From Ariolimax columbianus (Eukaryota > Mollusca > Gastropoda > Stylommatophora > Arionidae), in assembly GCA_036924085.1 (NCBI GenBank), contig JAVGWX010000009.1, positions 61,237,512 through 61,301,511 on the forward strand: DNA of 64,000 bases, given 5' to 3'. The position numbers and the translations under genes are program-made. The notes under the pieces were generated by a model. That model did no database searches and was not told the DNA's origin. It saw nothing but the letters and a program-made list of their open reading frames with translations. Positions 1-11,189 of this stretch are shown here, piece after piece (within the stretch, counting starts at the first letter, position 1; each line of letters opens with the position of its first letter).

Positions 1-404
1 GCGAGCTTACAACTTTCATCATAGGCAAAAGTGAAGCGAGATTACAACTTTGATCATAGCCAAAAGTGAAGCGAGGTTAAACTTTGATCATAGCCAAAAG
101 TGAAGCGAGATTACAACTTTGATCATAGCCAAAAGTGAAGCGAGGTTAAACTTTGATCATAGCCAAAAGTGAAGCGAGATTACAACTTTGATCATAGCCA
201 AAAGTGAAGCGAGGTTAAACTTTGATCATAGCCAAAAGTGAAGCGAAGTTATACTTTGAACATAGCCAGAAGTGAAGCTAGGTTATACTTTGATCATAGC
301 CAAAAGTGAAGCTATGTTATACTTTGATCATAGCCAAAAGTAAAGTGAGCTACACTTTGATCATAGCCAAAATGAATCGATGCTATACTTTGATCAGAGC
401 CAGA
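1..404. repeat. 34-35 bp tandem repeat, truncated by window edge
   Basis: About 11-12 head-to-tail units containing the core TTTGATCATAGCCAAAAGTG. Units alternate between a 34-bp form (GAGGTTAAAC) and a 35-bp form (GAGATTACAAC) over the first 240 bases, which suggests a two-unit higher-order amplification. The right end decays. The array runs off the left edge, so its true length is unknown. Confidence 0.95.
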
Positions 405-1480
405 AAACCGGGAAGCGAAGTGAAGAAAAAAATATCAATTAAAAGGTACTAATGTGGTTGAGACAGAAGGAAAGTTAAAGAAGTTGGTCGTGGACGCGAA
501 TCTAAACAGACACAAAGAGAATGGAAGTCACGAGGGACAAGAAAATAAAGACTCAATTTGACAAGGCGAATAATCAAGAAGGGAGGAGTACTCCGGAGAT
601 AAGAGCAAGAGGGCCGGAGAAAGTTTCTATCTAATCTCAAACAACAACACAACATGCTAATGACGATCTCCATCTAATTAACAGTTTTGATGGATTAGTT
701 CCCCTGCCTCCGGGACACGTGTATTGTTTCCCATGTTGTCTTCTCTGTCTTGCATTTTCCTCTATTAACTTGAACTCCGCCTTTTCCAAACAAGACGTGT
801 TATCTCTGGAGCTGTATCTTGTCACAAGAGCTAGTCTTTGTTGTCCTCGACGATTCATTTTCTGCATGTCAGTAGGGCGGATGAAGTAATTTGTTATAAA
901 CCGTAGAGTGTGTTTTAATTGTGTACACACAATCTCTTCTCTGTTCACATATCCTGTGCTGGTTAAGCTTGTGAAAGTTTTACATTTTCATTTGGTGAAG
1001 ATACGTACAGTCCTTTTGGCTATATCAGAACCTGTGAGGCTTTAAAAAAATTGTCGGAAATTCAGGTCTAAACCCATCCGAGTGGTTTCAGGAGCAAACA
1101 TAATAAGGTCACTGTTTCCTTCTCTGCGTGCTGTAAGCATGTTTGATACATACACTTATGTCCAAGTAGATATCACAGAAACTGAAAATGAGACTAATTA
1201 AATACTAAGTGCATTCATAATTTTTTTTTTGACGGAGAAACCAAGACAAAAGAAATAAAGAAGATAATTGAAGCCTTTGAAATATGGGTCTGCAGAAAAC
1301 TTGGACGAGTTTCTTGGAAAGAGGAAAACAGTGGTCCTGAAGGAACTCAGGGTGTAGAAGTCGCATCTGAAGGGGAAACGCAGGAAAAAACTAAATATAT
1401 TGTGACAGTATGTTAAAAGTTCTATTGGACAGAATATTGGAGGGAAAGAAATCCAGAGAGCGACAATGGTGCAGATGGAC
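405..1480. other. no recognisable feature
   Basis: Apparently unique sequence. One minus-strand open frame at 637-948 (103 codons) is neither low-complexity nor repetitive and is rich in basic and acidic residues, but it carries no motif I recognise. I do not call it a gene. Confidence 0.4.
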
Positions 1481-1499
1481 AGAAAACACCAGGATGTGG

Positions 1500-1615
1500 C
1501 TGGGACACAGTCTGACTGAGTGTACAGATGGACAGGCAACATCAGTATCTGGTCGGGATACCGTCTGACTGAGTGTACCGATCTAGCACAGGCCAGGGAC
1601 AGCTAGAGATTCATT
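1500..1615. repeat. imperfect tandem duplication of about 54 bp
   Basis: The phrase GTCTGACTGAGTGTAC occurs at about 1509 and again at about 1565, in matching context (GGGACACAG... and GGGATACCG...), preceded each time by ACAGATGGACAG-like sequence. Two to three degenerate units. Confidence 0.6.
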
Positions 1616-1834
1616 ACCTCAACCGTCAATGCAGAGACGGCAGAGATGATGATGGTGTCGTAAAGCTAATTAAGGTTCTGCATGGGACTGGTAAACTCAT
1701 TATGTCAAAATCTTTACTACTGAAACTGTACTGCGAACAACTGGATTTAGGTATCCTAAAAACTGATTAGGGCAAACCAAATGCAGTTTTGGGCCTATGC
1801 TCCACTGTCTGGGGGAGAGGAGAGTCAGGCAAGG

Positions 1835-2149
1835 AATACTGACTGGACAAACTGACATACTGACCAAGACGCAACTCCCTTCCATGCGATGCACCCTGGA
1901 AAGAGGCTGGTTCATGTCAGTCTTGCTAACGAGGTAGGAGTAGTCGTGATACCTATAGCAGTGAGCCCCAAGTAGATGCAACCATGCGTAGCATAATCCA
2001 TGGAGGACTCTAGTCCACCTTCAATAGCACGCTCGAGATGTAAGGAAAACTACTGCAACCCTTTCCTTAATAGGCTTTTCTTGACGCACAAAAGTATAAA
2101 GGTACGTGGGCACACAACAGCGACAAGAACAAAAACAACTCGACCATCT
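1835..2149 (+). repeat. dispersed repeat family P, copy 1
   Basis: This shares sequence with 11190-11430 (same orientation) and, inverted, with 18945-19050 and 49345-49720. The landmarks are CTGACCAAGACGC, GCTAACGAGGT, the phrase TCCACCTTCA followed by a CACGCTCGAGATG-like block, and CTACTGCAACCC. No coding capacity is seen. It was later hit by LINE-A copy 1, whose 14-bp target duplication starts at 2150. The mechanism that spread the family is unknown. Confidence 0.6.
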
Positions 2150-2163
2150 GAAATGGCAAGAAC
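2150..2163. repeat. left target-site duplication of LINE-A copy 1
   Basis: The 14-bp word GAAATGGCAAGAAC is repeated at 5200-5213 immediately after the (GAA)n tail. This defines the insertion boundaries exactly. The first G at the right side could also belong to the tail, so the duplication is 13-14 bp. Confidence 0.9.
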
Positions 2164-5100
2164 CCACGTTGGAATTACAAACGAGCCGACTGGGACAGAT
2201 TTGCAATCCTGACAGATGGGCTGTGTGAAACCATCAACACACGAAACACCAAAATGAAGCCCATGGTAGAGCGCCTAAGCAAGGCAATAATGCAAGCCGC
2301 CACTGAAACCATCCCAAGAGGAGCTAGGAAAAACTATAAGCCCTACTGGAATGATGAGTTGCAGAAAGTGGAAGATGCAGTAACAAATGCTAGGAACATG
2401 GCAGAGCGAGAAAAATCCATGGAGGCAAACATCGCCCTCAAAGCCGCCACGGCGAAATACAAACACACTCTCAAGCAAACAGCAAGAGAAAGCTGGAAAA
2501 ATAAAACGGAAAGTCTAAACCTGGACAAAGACGGGAACAAGCTATGGAAGCTAGTCAGAGCCATGAACGACGAAACCCCGTCAAATAAACAAATTACTAT
2601 CAAGCAGGGCGAGAACTTGATCACAGGTAAGAAAGCCGCAAACGCCTTTGTCGATCACTATGCCAGAGCAAACCATATCGAGGTCCCTGCAGATAAGCAT
2701 ACAGACATTAGCGAAGAGCTAAAGGGGCACGAAAACATGAATACGGCACCTGAAGAGCACATGATGACCAAATTAACAATGTGCGAAATGGAAGAGGCTA
2801 TGAGAACACTAAAGAAAAGGAAATCTCCCGGAAAAGACGGGATAACAAACGAAATGCTGATGGGGCTGGGCCAAACAGCGAAGAGGAAACTGCTATCGGT
2901 CCTGAACCAAAGCTGGAAAAAGGGGAATTGTACCACAGGCATGGAAAGACGCAGTACTGGTACCAGTACCAAAAACAGGAAAGGACAAAACAGATCCAAA
3001 TGGATACAGGCCCATAAGCCTACTGAGCTGTGTCGGCAAGCTGATGGAAAGGATGATAAACACCAGACTGATGTGGCATCTGGAAGAAAAACGAATACTA
3101 ATTCCACAGCAAGCCGGCTTTAGACAGCACAGATCCACTGAGGACCAGGTCATCCTCATAGCCCAGGAGATAGAAGATGCCTACCAGGCACAGAAACACA
3201 CAGTAGCTGTTTGGGTGGATCTGGAAAAGGCATTTGACAAAGTCTGGAAAGATGGACTTAGAGTCAAGCTAAGAAGAAGTGATGTTTGTGGGAAAATGTA
3301 CAAGTGGATCAACCACTACCTCAAACAAAGAACGGCCAGAGTCCAAGTACAAGGGCAGATGAGCAAAAAGGTGACACTCGAGCAAGGAGTACCCCAAGGG
3401 GGAGTACTGTCACCCACACTCTTCCTGGTATATATAAACGATATTACAGAGAATATACCAAGAAGAGTCCATAGCTCAATGTTTGCAGACGATCTGGCTA
3501 TGTGGACCTCTGAAAAGAATCTCACCATAGCAAGAAATCGGATGCAGACGGCCCTAACATCGCTGGAAGAGTGGGCGAACTCATGGCTGGTCAAAATAAA
3601 CGAGGAGAAAACCACATGCACAATATTCTCGCTTTCATTAAAACCCCAAAGTACCAAATTAAGTCTAAATGGCAAATTCCTGCAGCCAAACGACAACCTA
3701 ACCTATCTGGGAGTCACATTTGATCGGCGCATGACATGGACAAGTCAGATTGAGAGAAACCGTATGAAAGCCAGAGAAAGAATGGTAATCATGAGGAAAA
3801 TTGCTGGCACAAGCTGGGGAGCAGACGAAGGCATACTAAATAAACTGTATACTGGAAGAGTGAGACCAGTTCTCGAGTATGGCATTGCGGCATGGACAAC
3901 AGCAGCGAAGGCGAACTTCGATAAAGTTAGCAAACTTCAAAACCAAGCCATGAGAATTGTAACAGGTGGCATGAAGTCAACGCCAATTGTAGAACTTGAA
4001 AAGATTACAAAACTGCAATCCATGACCGATAGAAGAGACTGCAGAGCCCAGCTGCAGTCAGAGAAGCTCCGAAGACTGACCGACCATCCAATGCATCAGA
4101 GACTAAACAATTTGGGAAATGGGAAACTAAAACGGAGAAACTTTGCAGAAATAGCCAAAGCAAAGATGCACGAAGATCCCATAAACGCACTAACAACACC
4201 AAAACCCATCACTACTGTACGAAAACCTACCTGGAGGCAGGATATATTTCCAGAGGTGGTAGAAAATATACCAGGTATTGCAAACAAAAACTGCCAGACT
4301 GAAAAAGAAAGGAGAGATACTACCCTAAGCTTCATAACGAAAAGCTACCCAAGCATGGACTGGACCCATGCATACACCGACGGTTCTGTAACAAACACAA
4401 CACAGAACGGAGGTGCAGGAGCATTCCTGAACCTACCAAATGGCAGAAAAATAACACTGTCATTCGCTACTGGTAAGCACACAAGCAATTTCAGAGCGGA
4501 GGCAGATGCACTGAGGGCGGCAGTGGAAGAAATGGTGACACACAGTGAAAATGAAAGCCATATAGTCCTGCTTACAGATGCTCTGGCCGTAGTCACAGCG
4601 CTAAAAAGCCAGAAAAACACTGAGCTTAATGACTTAAGAGCAGCATTCTGCAAACTGTGCCAGCAGTCCGCACCAAAAAGGGTAGTGGTACAGTGGGTCC
4701 CATCACACTGCAACATCCAAGGCAACGAGGAGGCAGACAGACTGGCAAAAGAAGGTGCAAGACTACCACAAACAGATACCAGTATGACGTACGAAGAGTC
4801 AAAACGGCTTATCAAAGCCAGATACATGACCAAATGGGAAACCGAACATACTGGTTACACCAAAAACGATGCCTATTACCAGTTGAACCGAAGAGAGCAG
4901 GTCTTCAGACTTCGCACTGGCCACAATAGACTGAGGTACCACCTATTCAACAAATTGAAGATAGGGTGTACCGACGAATGCCCGTGCGGTACTGGTAAAA
5001 TGACCGCTGAACATCTGCTGCAGAACTGCCCGACATACGAGGATCAGAGAAAGCACACGTGGCCATTACCAGTGGAACTGCAAGACAAGCTCTATGGCAG

Positions 5101-5199
5101 TGGCGACAGCCTCAGGATGACCGCCGCTTTTTTCGAAAAAATAATGGTTACTGTCTGACTGCGTACGCAGAAGAAGAAGAAGAAGAAGAAGAAGAAGAA
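2164..5199 (+). mobile_element. LINE-A copy 1, I-superfamily non-LTR retrotransposon, 5'-truncated
   Basis: This is a non-LTR retrotransposon lacking its 5' leader and endonuclease. It carries the EN-RT linker, full reverse transcriptase, RNase H, a C-terminal Cys/His motif and a 3' tail of about ten GAA triplets. Aligned to the longer copy at 51393-56022, it begins at the shared block CCACGTTGGAATTA. A 13-14 bp duplication flanks it (2150-2163 and 5200-5213), as expected from target-primed reverse transcription. RNase H downstream of RT and a trinucleotide tail are typical of I-superfamily elements. The exact clade (I, Nimb or another) cannot be fixed by eye. Confidence 0.93.
2254..5158 (+). 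pseudogene. LINE-A pol (RT-RNase H), one frameshift from open
   Basis: The first segment (2254-3123) holds the linker and the RT block SPGKDGITNEML. An extra A in the A-run at 2917-2921 (five A here, four in the copy at 51.4-56.0 kb) shifts the frame. The reading continues in a second frame through NGYRPISLLSC to the stop at 5156-5158, with 704 codons open from the Met at 3044. RT motifs are all present: WVDLEKAFDK (about 3213), GVPQGGVLSP (about 3388) and the catalytic FADD (3482-3493). RNase H acidic residues are seen in YTDGS (4373-4387), RAEADAL, LLTDALAV and SHCNIQGNEEADRL. The C-terminus carries CPCGTGK...HLLQNC. Functions are reverse transcription and RNA removal during integration. 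With no endonuclease and one indel it is not autonomous, but it is the best-preserved RT-RNase H here. Confidence 0.92.
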
Positions 5200-5213
5200 G
5201 AAATGGCAAGAAC

Positions 5214-5390
5214 AAATCGACAAAGATCTACACTCTCATGCATTGATCCAATTAAGAGCTTTTCTCCCGAAAAACGACTGTACTTTTAACACCAGCATTG
5301 CTGGATTTTGGGACACGCTAAATGAGCTACAACTTAGAGCCTCATAATCCACAAGAACCTCACATTTTGCATGGACTTCACAGGCCTGCG
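5214..5390. other. resumed host sequence after LINE-A copy 1
   Basis: This continues the pre-insertion locus after the right target duplication. No coding signal or known repeat is evident. Confidence 0.4.
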
Positions 5391-5399
5391 CTATGTTTT

Positions 5400-5640
5400 T
5401 TACTCCGTCAGTTATTTCCAGCTTCCCTTTTTTTCGTTCGTTTCAGCCTCCAGGTCTCTTCTCCGTTTGTTCTTTGATATTCTTTTGCTTCTTTGTTCTT
5501 TGTGGGTTCCATCTCAGGCATTGTCTGGGGATAGTGACTTGGACTTTCACAGTGTTGGGCCCTTCCAGCCTTTTTCATAGATTACCTGTTTCATCCGTCT
5601 TTGTTCTGTTCTCTCTAACAAGCTTCCACTTGTAACGCTG
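5400..5640 (+). repeat. dispersed repeat family S, copy 1
   Basis: This is similar, inverted, to 15955-16200. Shared landmarks are TTATTTCCAGCTTC, GGTCTCTTCTCC, TGTGGGTTCCAT versus TGTGGTTTCCAT, TGTCTGGGGATA versus TGTTTGGGGATA, and a T-rich end before TTGTAAC. Frames in both copies are short and low-complexity, so this is a non-coding repeat of unknown mechanism. Confidence 0.6.
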
Positions 5641-5649
5641 TCATTGTTC

Positions 5650-6236
5650 GTTCAAGTTTTAACTTTCTCATTGTCAGTTGAACCAGTCAGTTGTTTGGTT
5701 ATATCATCACGTGTGACCGATAGACAAATAGTCTTTACGCACACCTAAACTGTTGTTTAACGTTAAAAAACATTTCACTCTGAAGAGGTCTGCAGTCCGA
5801 GCAACCTACTGGACCTAATAACTGGATAATTAGTTGCAACGCTCATGTAGGGGACCGAGATGCTCTTCGTAAATATTGGCTATCTTTGTTGTGCCCTGAA
5901 GCATGTATCTCGATAAATCGATCATTTCATAATTGCATGAACTGTGGGTGTCTTGTATTCACTTGCTCATCAGTAACCACCAGTTGCGTATAGACTTTCC
6001 AGTTAATATCATTTCCCACTGCTCATATTCACATAGACCAGTCGACTTTAAAGTATCCATCGTCGCTATATAGTGAGCTCGGATAATAATACCGTTAATG
6101 TTACACAAGAATGTTAGGGTGATAAACTCGTCCTGACAATGGTAGCAGAATAAAAGATGATGCAATATTTTTCATAAGTAACACCAATTTTTTAACCTTC
6201 ATCATTGATATATTTATCATCACAAGGTACTTACGG
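5650..6236. other. no recognisable feature
   Basis: Apparently unique, AT-rich sequence without convincing frames or tandem structure. Confidence 0.4.
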
Positions 6237-6237
6237 G

Positions 6238-6722
6238 TACTTGTCGGTTTATTCATCTGAATTAAAATGTATCCCTAACAGTACCCCCATCGCACCGCAG
6301 TAAAAATAGAAATAGGTTCACTGTTAATCATATTGCAAGATATGCAACATTGAAACACAACAAAAACCATCGAAGGAAAGCCGAGACAAAAATGATTCAA
6401 TGTTTTAAACAGAAATGACCAATTCAAATATAAATACCATATATCACATAATTTCACAACAGTTTTGGCGTCACTCACATATTCACTATACAAATGCTAT
6501 CACCGGCTGCCAAAAGGACGACATGCCTTGCAGTATAGTATCAAAAGCGTCCAATGTACAATAAATTCATGGCGTCTTATAACATAAATGGCTATCAGCA
6601 AATTTGTAGAAATGATAGGAAAGAAAACCGGATGTTAAATCGGGTTAAAGAACACTTTTACTATGGCGTCAGGGGTACTGTTAGGGCTACATTTAATTCA
6701 GGTGAATAAACAGACAAGTACT
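6238..6722. mobile_element. putative MITE or foldback element with ~50-bp terminal inverted repeats
   Basis: The left arm (6238-6288) and the reverse complement of the right arm (6671-6722) match over about 50 bp with few differences. Both read GTACTTGTC, then GTTTATTCA, then CTGAATTAAA, then CCCTAACAGTACCCC. The roughly 380 bp interior has no coding frame. This architecture fits a non-autonomous DNA transposon. A target-site duplication could not be fixed: the short word TTAC lies near both ends but is not decisive. It could instead be a chance-preserved inverted duplication. Confidence 0.6.
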
Positions 6723-6764
6723 TACTTGACTTTCGTGTTAATTCAACTTACTTTCAATTACTTT

Positions 6765-6824
6765 CTATCATCATCATTATAATCATTATAATGATCAGTA
6801 AAATCCTCATCATCACAATCATCC

Positions 6825-6864
<40 letters not shown>

Positions 6865-6885
6865 CATCATCCTCATCATCATATT
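6765..6885. repeat. (ATC)n microsatellite
   Basis: A run of CAT/ATC triplets with a few CCT and CAC interruptions. Confidence 0.95.
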
Positions 6886-6899
6886 CGATCAAACATAAG

Positions 6900-8020
6900 C
6901 ATGCTGCTACCACTGCAAGTTGATTTGTTTACATCAAGTTGCTGGACAATTATGTACTTGCTCTCATGGCTCATCAAATTTTGTTTCAGCTCCCGGTGGA
7001 GCATATGTTTTCAACGACTACATGAAAAACCATCAGATGTTGACATGCTTAACGTTAACGTTTTAGCGGCTTACAGTTTACACAGGATTGGCTAACGACC
7101 TCCATGGCCAACCCTACTTAGTCGCCTCTTATAACGTGCTTGGCAGGTTACAATTATACTATTCTTTGTTCTTCTTTCGGGCCCCGATAACACACAACAA
7201 GTTTCTTGAATGCTCTATTTTATGTGTTGAGGGTGCAAACACAACCCTTTTCAGTAGCCTTTTATATTTAGACCAATACTAACGATTGCCCTATTCTTGC
7301 TCGGTTATCTTATCCTAAATCAGGGCATGATAAACCCCGAGCGCCAGGACGAAATGGCACCTAGAAATGTATCTGTGGCGCCTATAAATTCCCCTTTGGC
7401 ACCTAACATTCCACGATCAGTGTCATTTTTACTGGAACACTTTCTCTCATCGGGTGTATCCAGCACTATGACTGGCCCTTATACTTTTTGCATAGCTCCT
7501 AGATCCTGAACAACTGTGGTATGCCTTGTGTTTCATTAATCTGTATTATTGTGTCCCAAGCAGTCCAGTTAGCTGCTCAGCCCATTTGAACAAATGACAA
7601 CTGGCATGGACATTGATGGTTCTTTTAGTTATCCCCCGCCCTCCTACACTTATGCTTGATTTTACAAACAACAACATGTGTATTGGTGATATATCGATTG
7701 TTATATCCTTATCTGATAACGCGATAATTGATTCAATTTAGCATATCCATCATATCAAGTCCATTTCTTTCTTAGTTAGGATGTCAGCTCTTTAATGTCC
7801 TTAAACTCCAGCAATGACCAGACAGTAAAATCCCCTGCCGTTTGTTGCCTATATGCCTACGTATTACGTATGCTGCAGTCGCCTTTCTGTACTCCTGGGG
7901 CAAGGATTGAGGTTAGGGACAGAATAACAATCCTGATATATGATCAGTGTCATCTCAGACAGAAACCACTCCAGAACTGAAGTAAATACGGCAATCGGTA
8001 TCCGAATTCTTTCTTTTGGT
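6900..8020. other. no recognisable feature
   Basis: About 1.1 kb of apparently unique sequence. Frames of 60-70 codons occur on the plus strand but show no motif. Confidence 0.4.
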
Positions 8021-8023
8021 TAT

Positions 8024-8366
8024 TTGATAAAAGCCGAGGCAGACTGTCAGGCTTAGAAGATAAATATATGTTATGATTTGAGAAAAGCAGAGATGGTCTG
8101 TCAGGTTTAGAAGAGAAATTGATGTGATTATTTGAGAAAAGCCGAGACAGGTTTAGGTGAAAAATAAATGTAATTATTTGAAAAAAGCCGAGACAGAATG
8201 CTAGGTTTAGGAGAGAAATTGATGTGATTATTTGTGAAAAGCGATGTGATTATTTGAGAAAAGCAGAGACGGACTGCTAGGTTTAGGAGAGAAATAGATG
8301 TGCTTATTTGAGAAAAGCAGAGACGGACTGCTAGGTTTAGAAGAGAATTAGATGTGATTATTTAAT
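8024..8366. repeat. degenerate ~54-bp tandem repeat
   Basis: About six diverged units built on GAAAAGCAGAGACGGACTG, then CTAGGTTTAG, then GATGTGATTATTTGA. Unit length varies because of internal deletions, pointing to an old array. Confidence 0.85.
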
Positions 8367-8782
8367 AACAAGATACACGGTTGATGAAGTTAAGGTTGAA
8401 TCAGATAATTGTTAAACCTAGCTTTGGAGACATTAACGGCTTTGCGAACTTTCTAATTATGAGCTCCTAATATTTCCAAGATCAAGAGACACGATAATCA
8501 ATCACATTCTCAGACAAGACTAGGCTGGCATTTGGAGACATCCTTATGGACAGTATCAAACATATTTACATTCCAATGTTCTCACAAATGACTTGCAGGG
8601 AACTCTGGCTTCAGGCAAGAGTTGGTCTTTAAGCAGTATCCGTTTGTTAAAAGCAGGATTTGTTCACGGCGTTGTTGCATTTATTCAAGCTAAATACCTG
8701 TTGTAACACATAACATAGACTAAGGTCTGTTGTTAAATTGTTGTTCTTTTTTTCCCATGAGTTATTCCATCATTCTGGTTGC

Positions 8783-8965
8783 CATTAGGATCAATATAAT
8801 ACTGACATTAGAATAATCATTAGGATCAATTAGATTCATCGTTAATTACAGAATAGAACTGACATTAGAATTACCGTTCCAACCAATATTAAACTGACAC
8901 TAGAATCACAGTTAGGACAAGAATTGAACTGACATTAGAATCACCAGTATCAGTATTTAAAAAAA
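8783..8965. repeat. ~35-bp satellite, segment 1 of 3
   Basis: Diverged units containing CTGACATTAGAATCACC and ATTAGGATCA. The same unit is found at 9187-9566 and 11945-12195, so one ancestral array was split by two later insertions. Confidence 0.8.
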
Positions 8966-9180
8966 AACATTGTTATGCGAAATTTTGTCCACTGCTGTAA
9001 TAGTCGAGGGGTTGTGAGGGCTGAGGACTACAGGCCGCTTCGCCACAGCTGTCGCCACGTCGTGTGCTTGCTATGTTTGTTTATTTCACCTACAACAGAA
9101 AAACAACATATGCCATACAGCTGTCCTCCTTGTCGGCATGCAGGCCTTGAAACCATTCGGCCACGCGCTACACTATCCCT
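8966..9180 (-). mobile_element. SINE-like dispersed repeat (family T) inside the 35-bp satellite
   Basis: Read on the minus strand it begins with a tRNA-like A-box, TGGCCGAATGG, of the kind seen in Ser/Leu tRNAs. It then carries a body shared with 18090-18205: GAAATAAACAAACA, ACGTGGCGACAGC and GTCCTCAGC or ATTCCTCAGC. No convincing B-box is visible, so tRNA ancestry is uncertain. It interrupts the satellite that resumes at 9187. Confidence 0.45.
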
Positions 9181-9186
9181 TGTATA

Positions 9187-9566
9187 AAAGTGACATTAAA
9201 GTTACAATTTGGGCGAGTAAGGCGAGCATAAACTTACAATACAATTACCATTAACATCAACATACAACTGACATTAGAAACACTATTGAGATTAGTATAA
9301 CACTGATATTAGGTCCACCGATATGATCAATATAAAAATGACCAATAGGATCAGTATGAAACTGACATTAAAATCACCAATAGGATCAGTATAAAACTGA
9401 TATTAGAATCACCAATAGGATCAGTATAAAACTGACATTAGAATCACCAATAGATTCAGTATAAAACTGATACTAGAATTAAATCACCATTAGAATAAGT
9501 ATAAAACTGACACAAGAATAACCAAGAGGATCAGTATAAAACTGACATTAGAAACACCATTAGTGC
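9187..9566. repeat. ~35-bp satellite, segment 2 of 3
   Basis: Ten or so units with the core GGATCAGTATAAAACTGAC and AGAATCACCAATA. The array stops where the ancient LINE-A copy begins and resumes at 11945. Confidence 0.9.
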
Positions 9567-9659
9567 CAGTATTTCTTCTTCTTCATCGTGTGTTTTCAAA
9601 CGCCATCTTGAATCTGTCAAAGAGAATCTGCGACTAGCATTGCAACATTAGCATGCCCG

Positions 9660-9963
9660 TTGAGTTTGTTCAAGAGTGGTACTGGTAATGGCGAACCATT
9701 GAGTTTGTTCAAGAGTGGTACTGGTAATGGCGAACCATTGAGTTTGTTCAAGAGTGGTACTGGTAATGGCAAACCATTGAGTTTGTTCAAGAGTGGTACT
9801 GGTAATGGCAAACCATTGAGTTTGTTTAAGAGTGGTACTGGTAATGGCGAACCATTGAGTTTGTTCAAGAGTGGTACTGGTAATGGCTAACCATTGATTT
9901 TGTTCAAGAGTGGTACTGGTAATGGCTAACCATTGAGTTTGTTCAAGAGTGGTACTGGTAATG
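9660..9963 (-). repeat. 39-bp minisatellite derived from LINE-A C-terminal codons
   Basis: About eight near-identical 39-bp units. On the minus strand each unit encodes 13 residues reading PLPVPLLNKLNGS. Intact LINE-A has WPLPVELQDKLYGSG (copy 1) or WPSPVATLDKLYGSV (other copies) at the corresponding place between the Cys/His motif and the C-terminus. The array sits exactly there in the ancient LINE-A copy, so it is an in-frame amplification of that segment. Confidence 0.85.
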
Positions 9964-10215
9964 GCCAACAAGTACTTTTATCAATGCCAGAGACACATTC
10001 ATTAAATTCTCTATCTTCACCCTGCTGAATATGTGGTATTTCAATCTATTCTGGTCGTTTGTGCAGTCTAAAATTACTGCCTGTTCATCTGTGTTGAGCT
10101 GGTAATATGCGTCCTTCGGTAATTGACACGAGTGATGCGTTACTCACTTGTTCCTGAATCTAGACTCGGTAAGCCTCTTGGCCCCTTCATAAACTATACA
10201 TTTCTGTTTATGTTT

Positions 10216-10440
10216 CTAATAATCGATGTCACTGCACTGCCGGCATACCCATAGGTGCTCAGTCTCTCTCATCAAATGGCGTACGGTATGGATGCTGACA
10301 GTTCCAGTCGCTAGTTGGTTGTACACTCTCCCAAGCCGTCTTCTCATGCGCCCCACTCCACTCGAACCTCGTTTAATGTCGAAACTTTGCAGTCTGTGGA
10401 TTGCTGCTTCATCTATTGCTGTGTCCTCATCCATCAACTA
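10216..10440 (-). pseudogene. LINE-B pol C-terminal fragment
   Basis: A 73-codon minus-strand frame contains DEDTAIDEAAI, then FDIKRGSSGVGR, then RVYNQLATGT, then HLMRETEHLW. The same residues recur on the plus strand at about 23400-23590, downstream of an RNase H domain. The segment is therefore the C-terminal end of a second RNase H LINE (LINE-B). It interrupts the ancient LINE-A copy. Confidence 0.75.
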
Positions 10441-10739
10441 TACATACATCAATTAAGGAAGGTTTCTACCTTACTCCCTATAATATTCCTCATTTCCAGA
10501 AATGCAGCAATGATATTTGCTCAACTATTTCGATGCTCTTCTGAACCGATTAGAAAGTTTATAGAGTAACACTTTCCGTTTTTTTAGATCCCATCATTTT
10601 TGGCTTCCTAGTACGGCAACAATTGACAGCGCGTCCGTGAAGAGTACCACTTGTTTCTCTGTATTTTCATTTGTCCAAATGACTTCTTCTGCAGTTTTCA
10701 AGACCGCTGTCTCAGCTCTGGGGATGAAAACTAACGTCT

Positions 10740-11184
10740 GGTCAGACCAACCATACTGATCAGACATGTTAGTCAGTCAGGCCAACCATACTGATCAGAC
10801 ATGTTAGTCAGTCAGGCCAACCATACTGATCAGACATGTTAGTCAGTCAGGCCAACCATACTGATCAGACATGTTAGTCAGTCAGGCGAACCATACGGAT
10901 CAGACATGTTAGTCAGTCAGGCGAACCATACTGATCAGACATGTTAGTCAGTTAGGCCAACCATACTGATCAGACATGTTAGTCAGTCAGGCGAACCATA
11001 CTGATCAGACATGTTAGTCAGTCAGGCGAACCATACTGATCAGACATGTTAGTCAGTCAGGCCAACTATACTGATCAGACATGTTAGTCAGTCAGGCTAA
11101 ATATACTGATTAGACATGTTAGTCAGTCAGGCTAAATATACTGATCAGACATGTTAGTCAGTCAGGCTAAATATACTGACCAAG
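10740..11184. repeat. 35-bp tandem repeat inside a P-family copy
   Basis: About 12-13 units with the core CATACTGATCAGACATGTTA and GTCAGTCAGG. It directly abuts the P-family body at 11190 (CTGACCAAGACCTAC). Another P copy carries three units of a similar 37-38 bp repeat (CATACTGACCAGGACGTCGC on the minus strand) at the same position, so the array looks derived from that element. Confidence 0.9.
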
Positions 11185-11189
11185 ACCTA

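Noticed and set aside
2658..3159. Long minus-strand frames opposite LINE-A pol (and equivalents at 4345-4833, 36450-36938, 53421-54236)
   Set aside because: Antisense shadows of the LINE-A coding frame, recurring at the same place in each copy.
9660..11184. CRISPR-like regular repeats
   Set aside because: Units are strictly head-to-tail with no unique spacers, no cas genes are present, and the DNA is eukaryotic.
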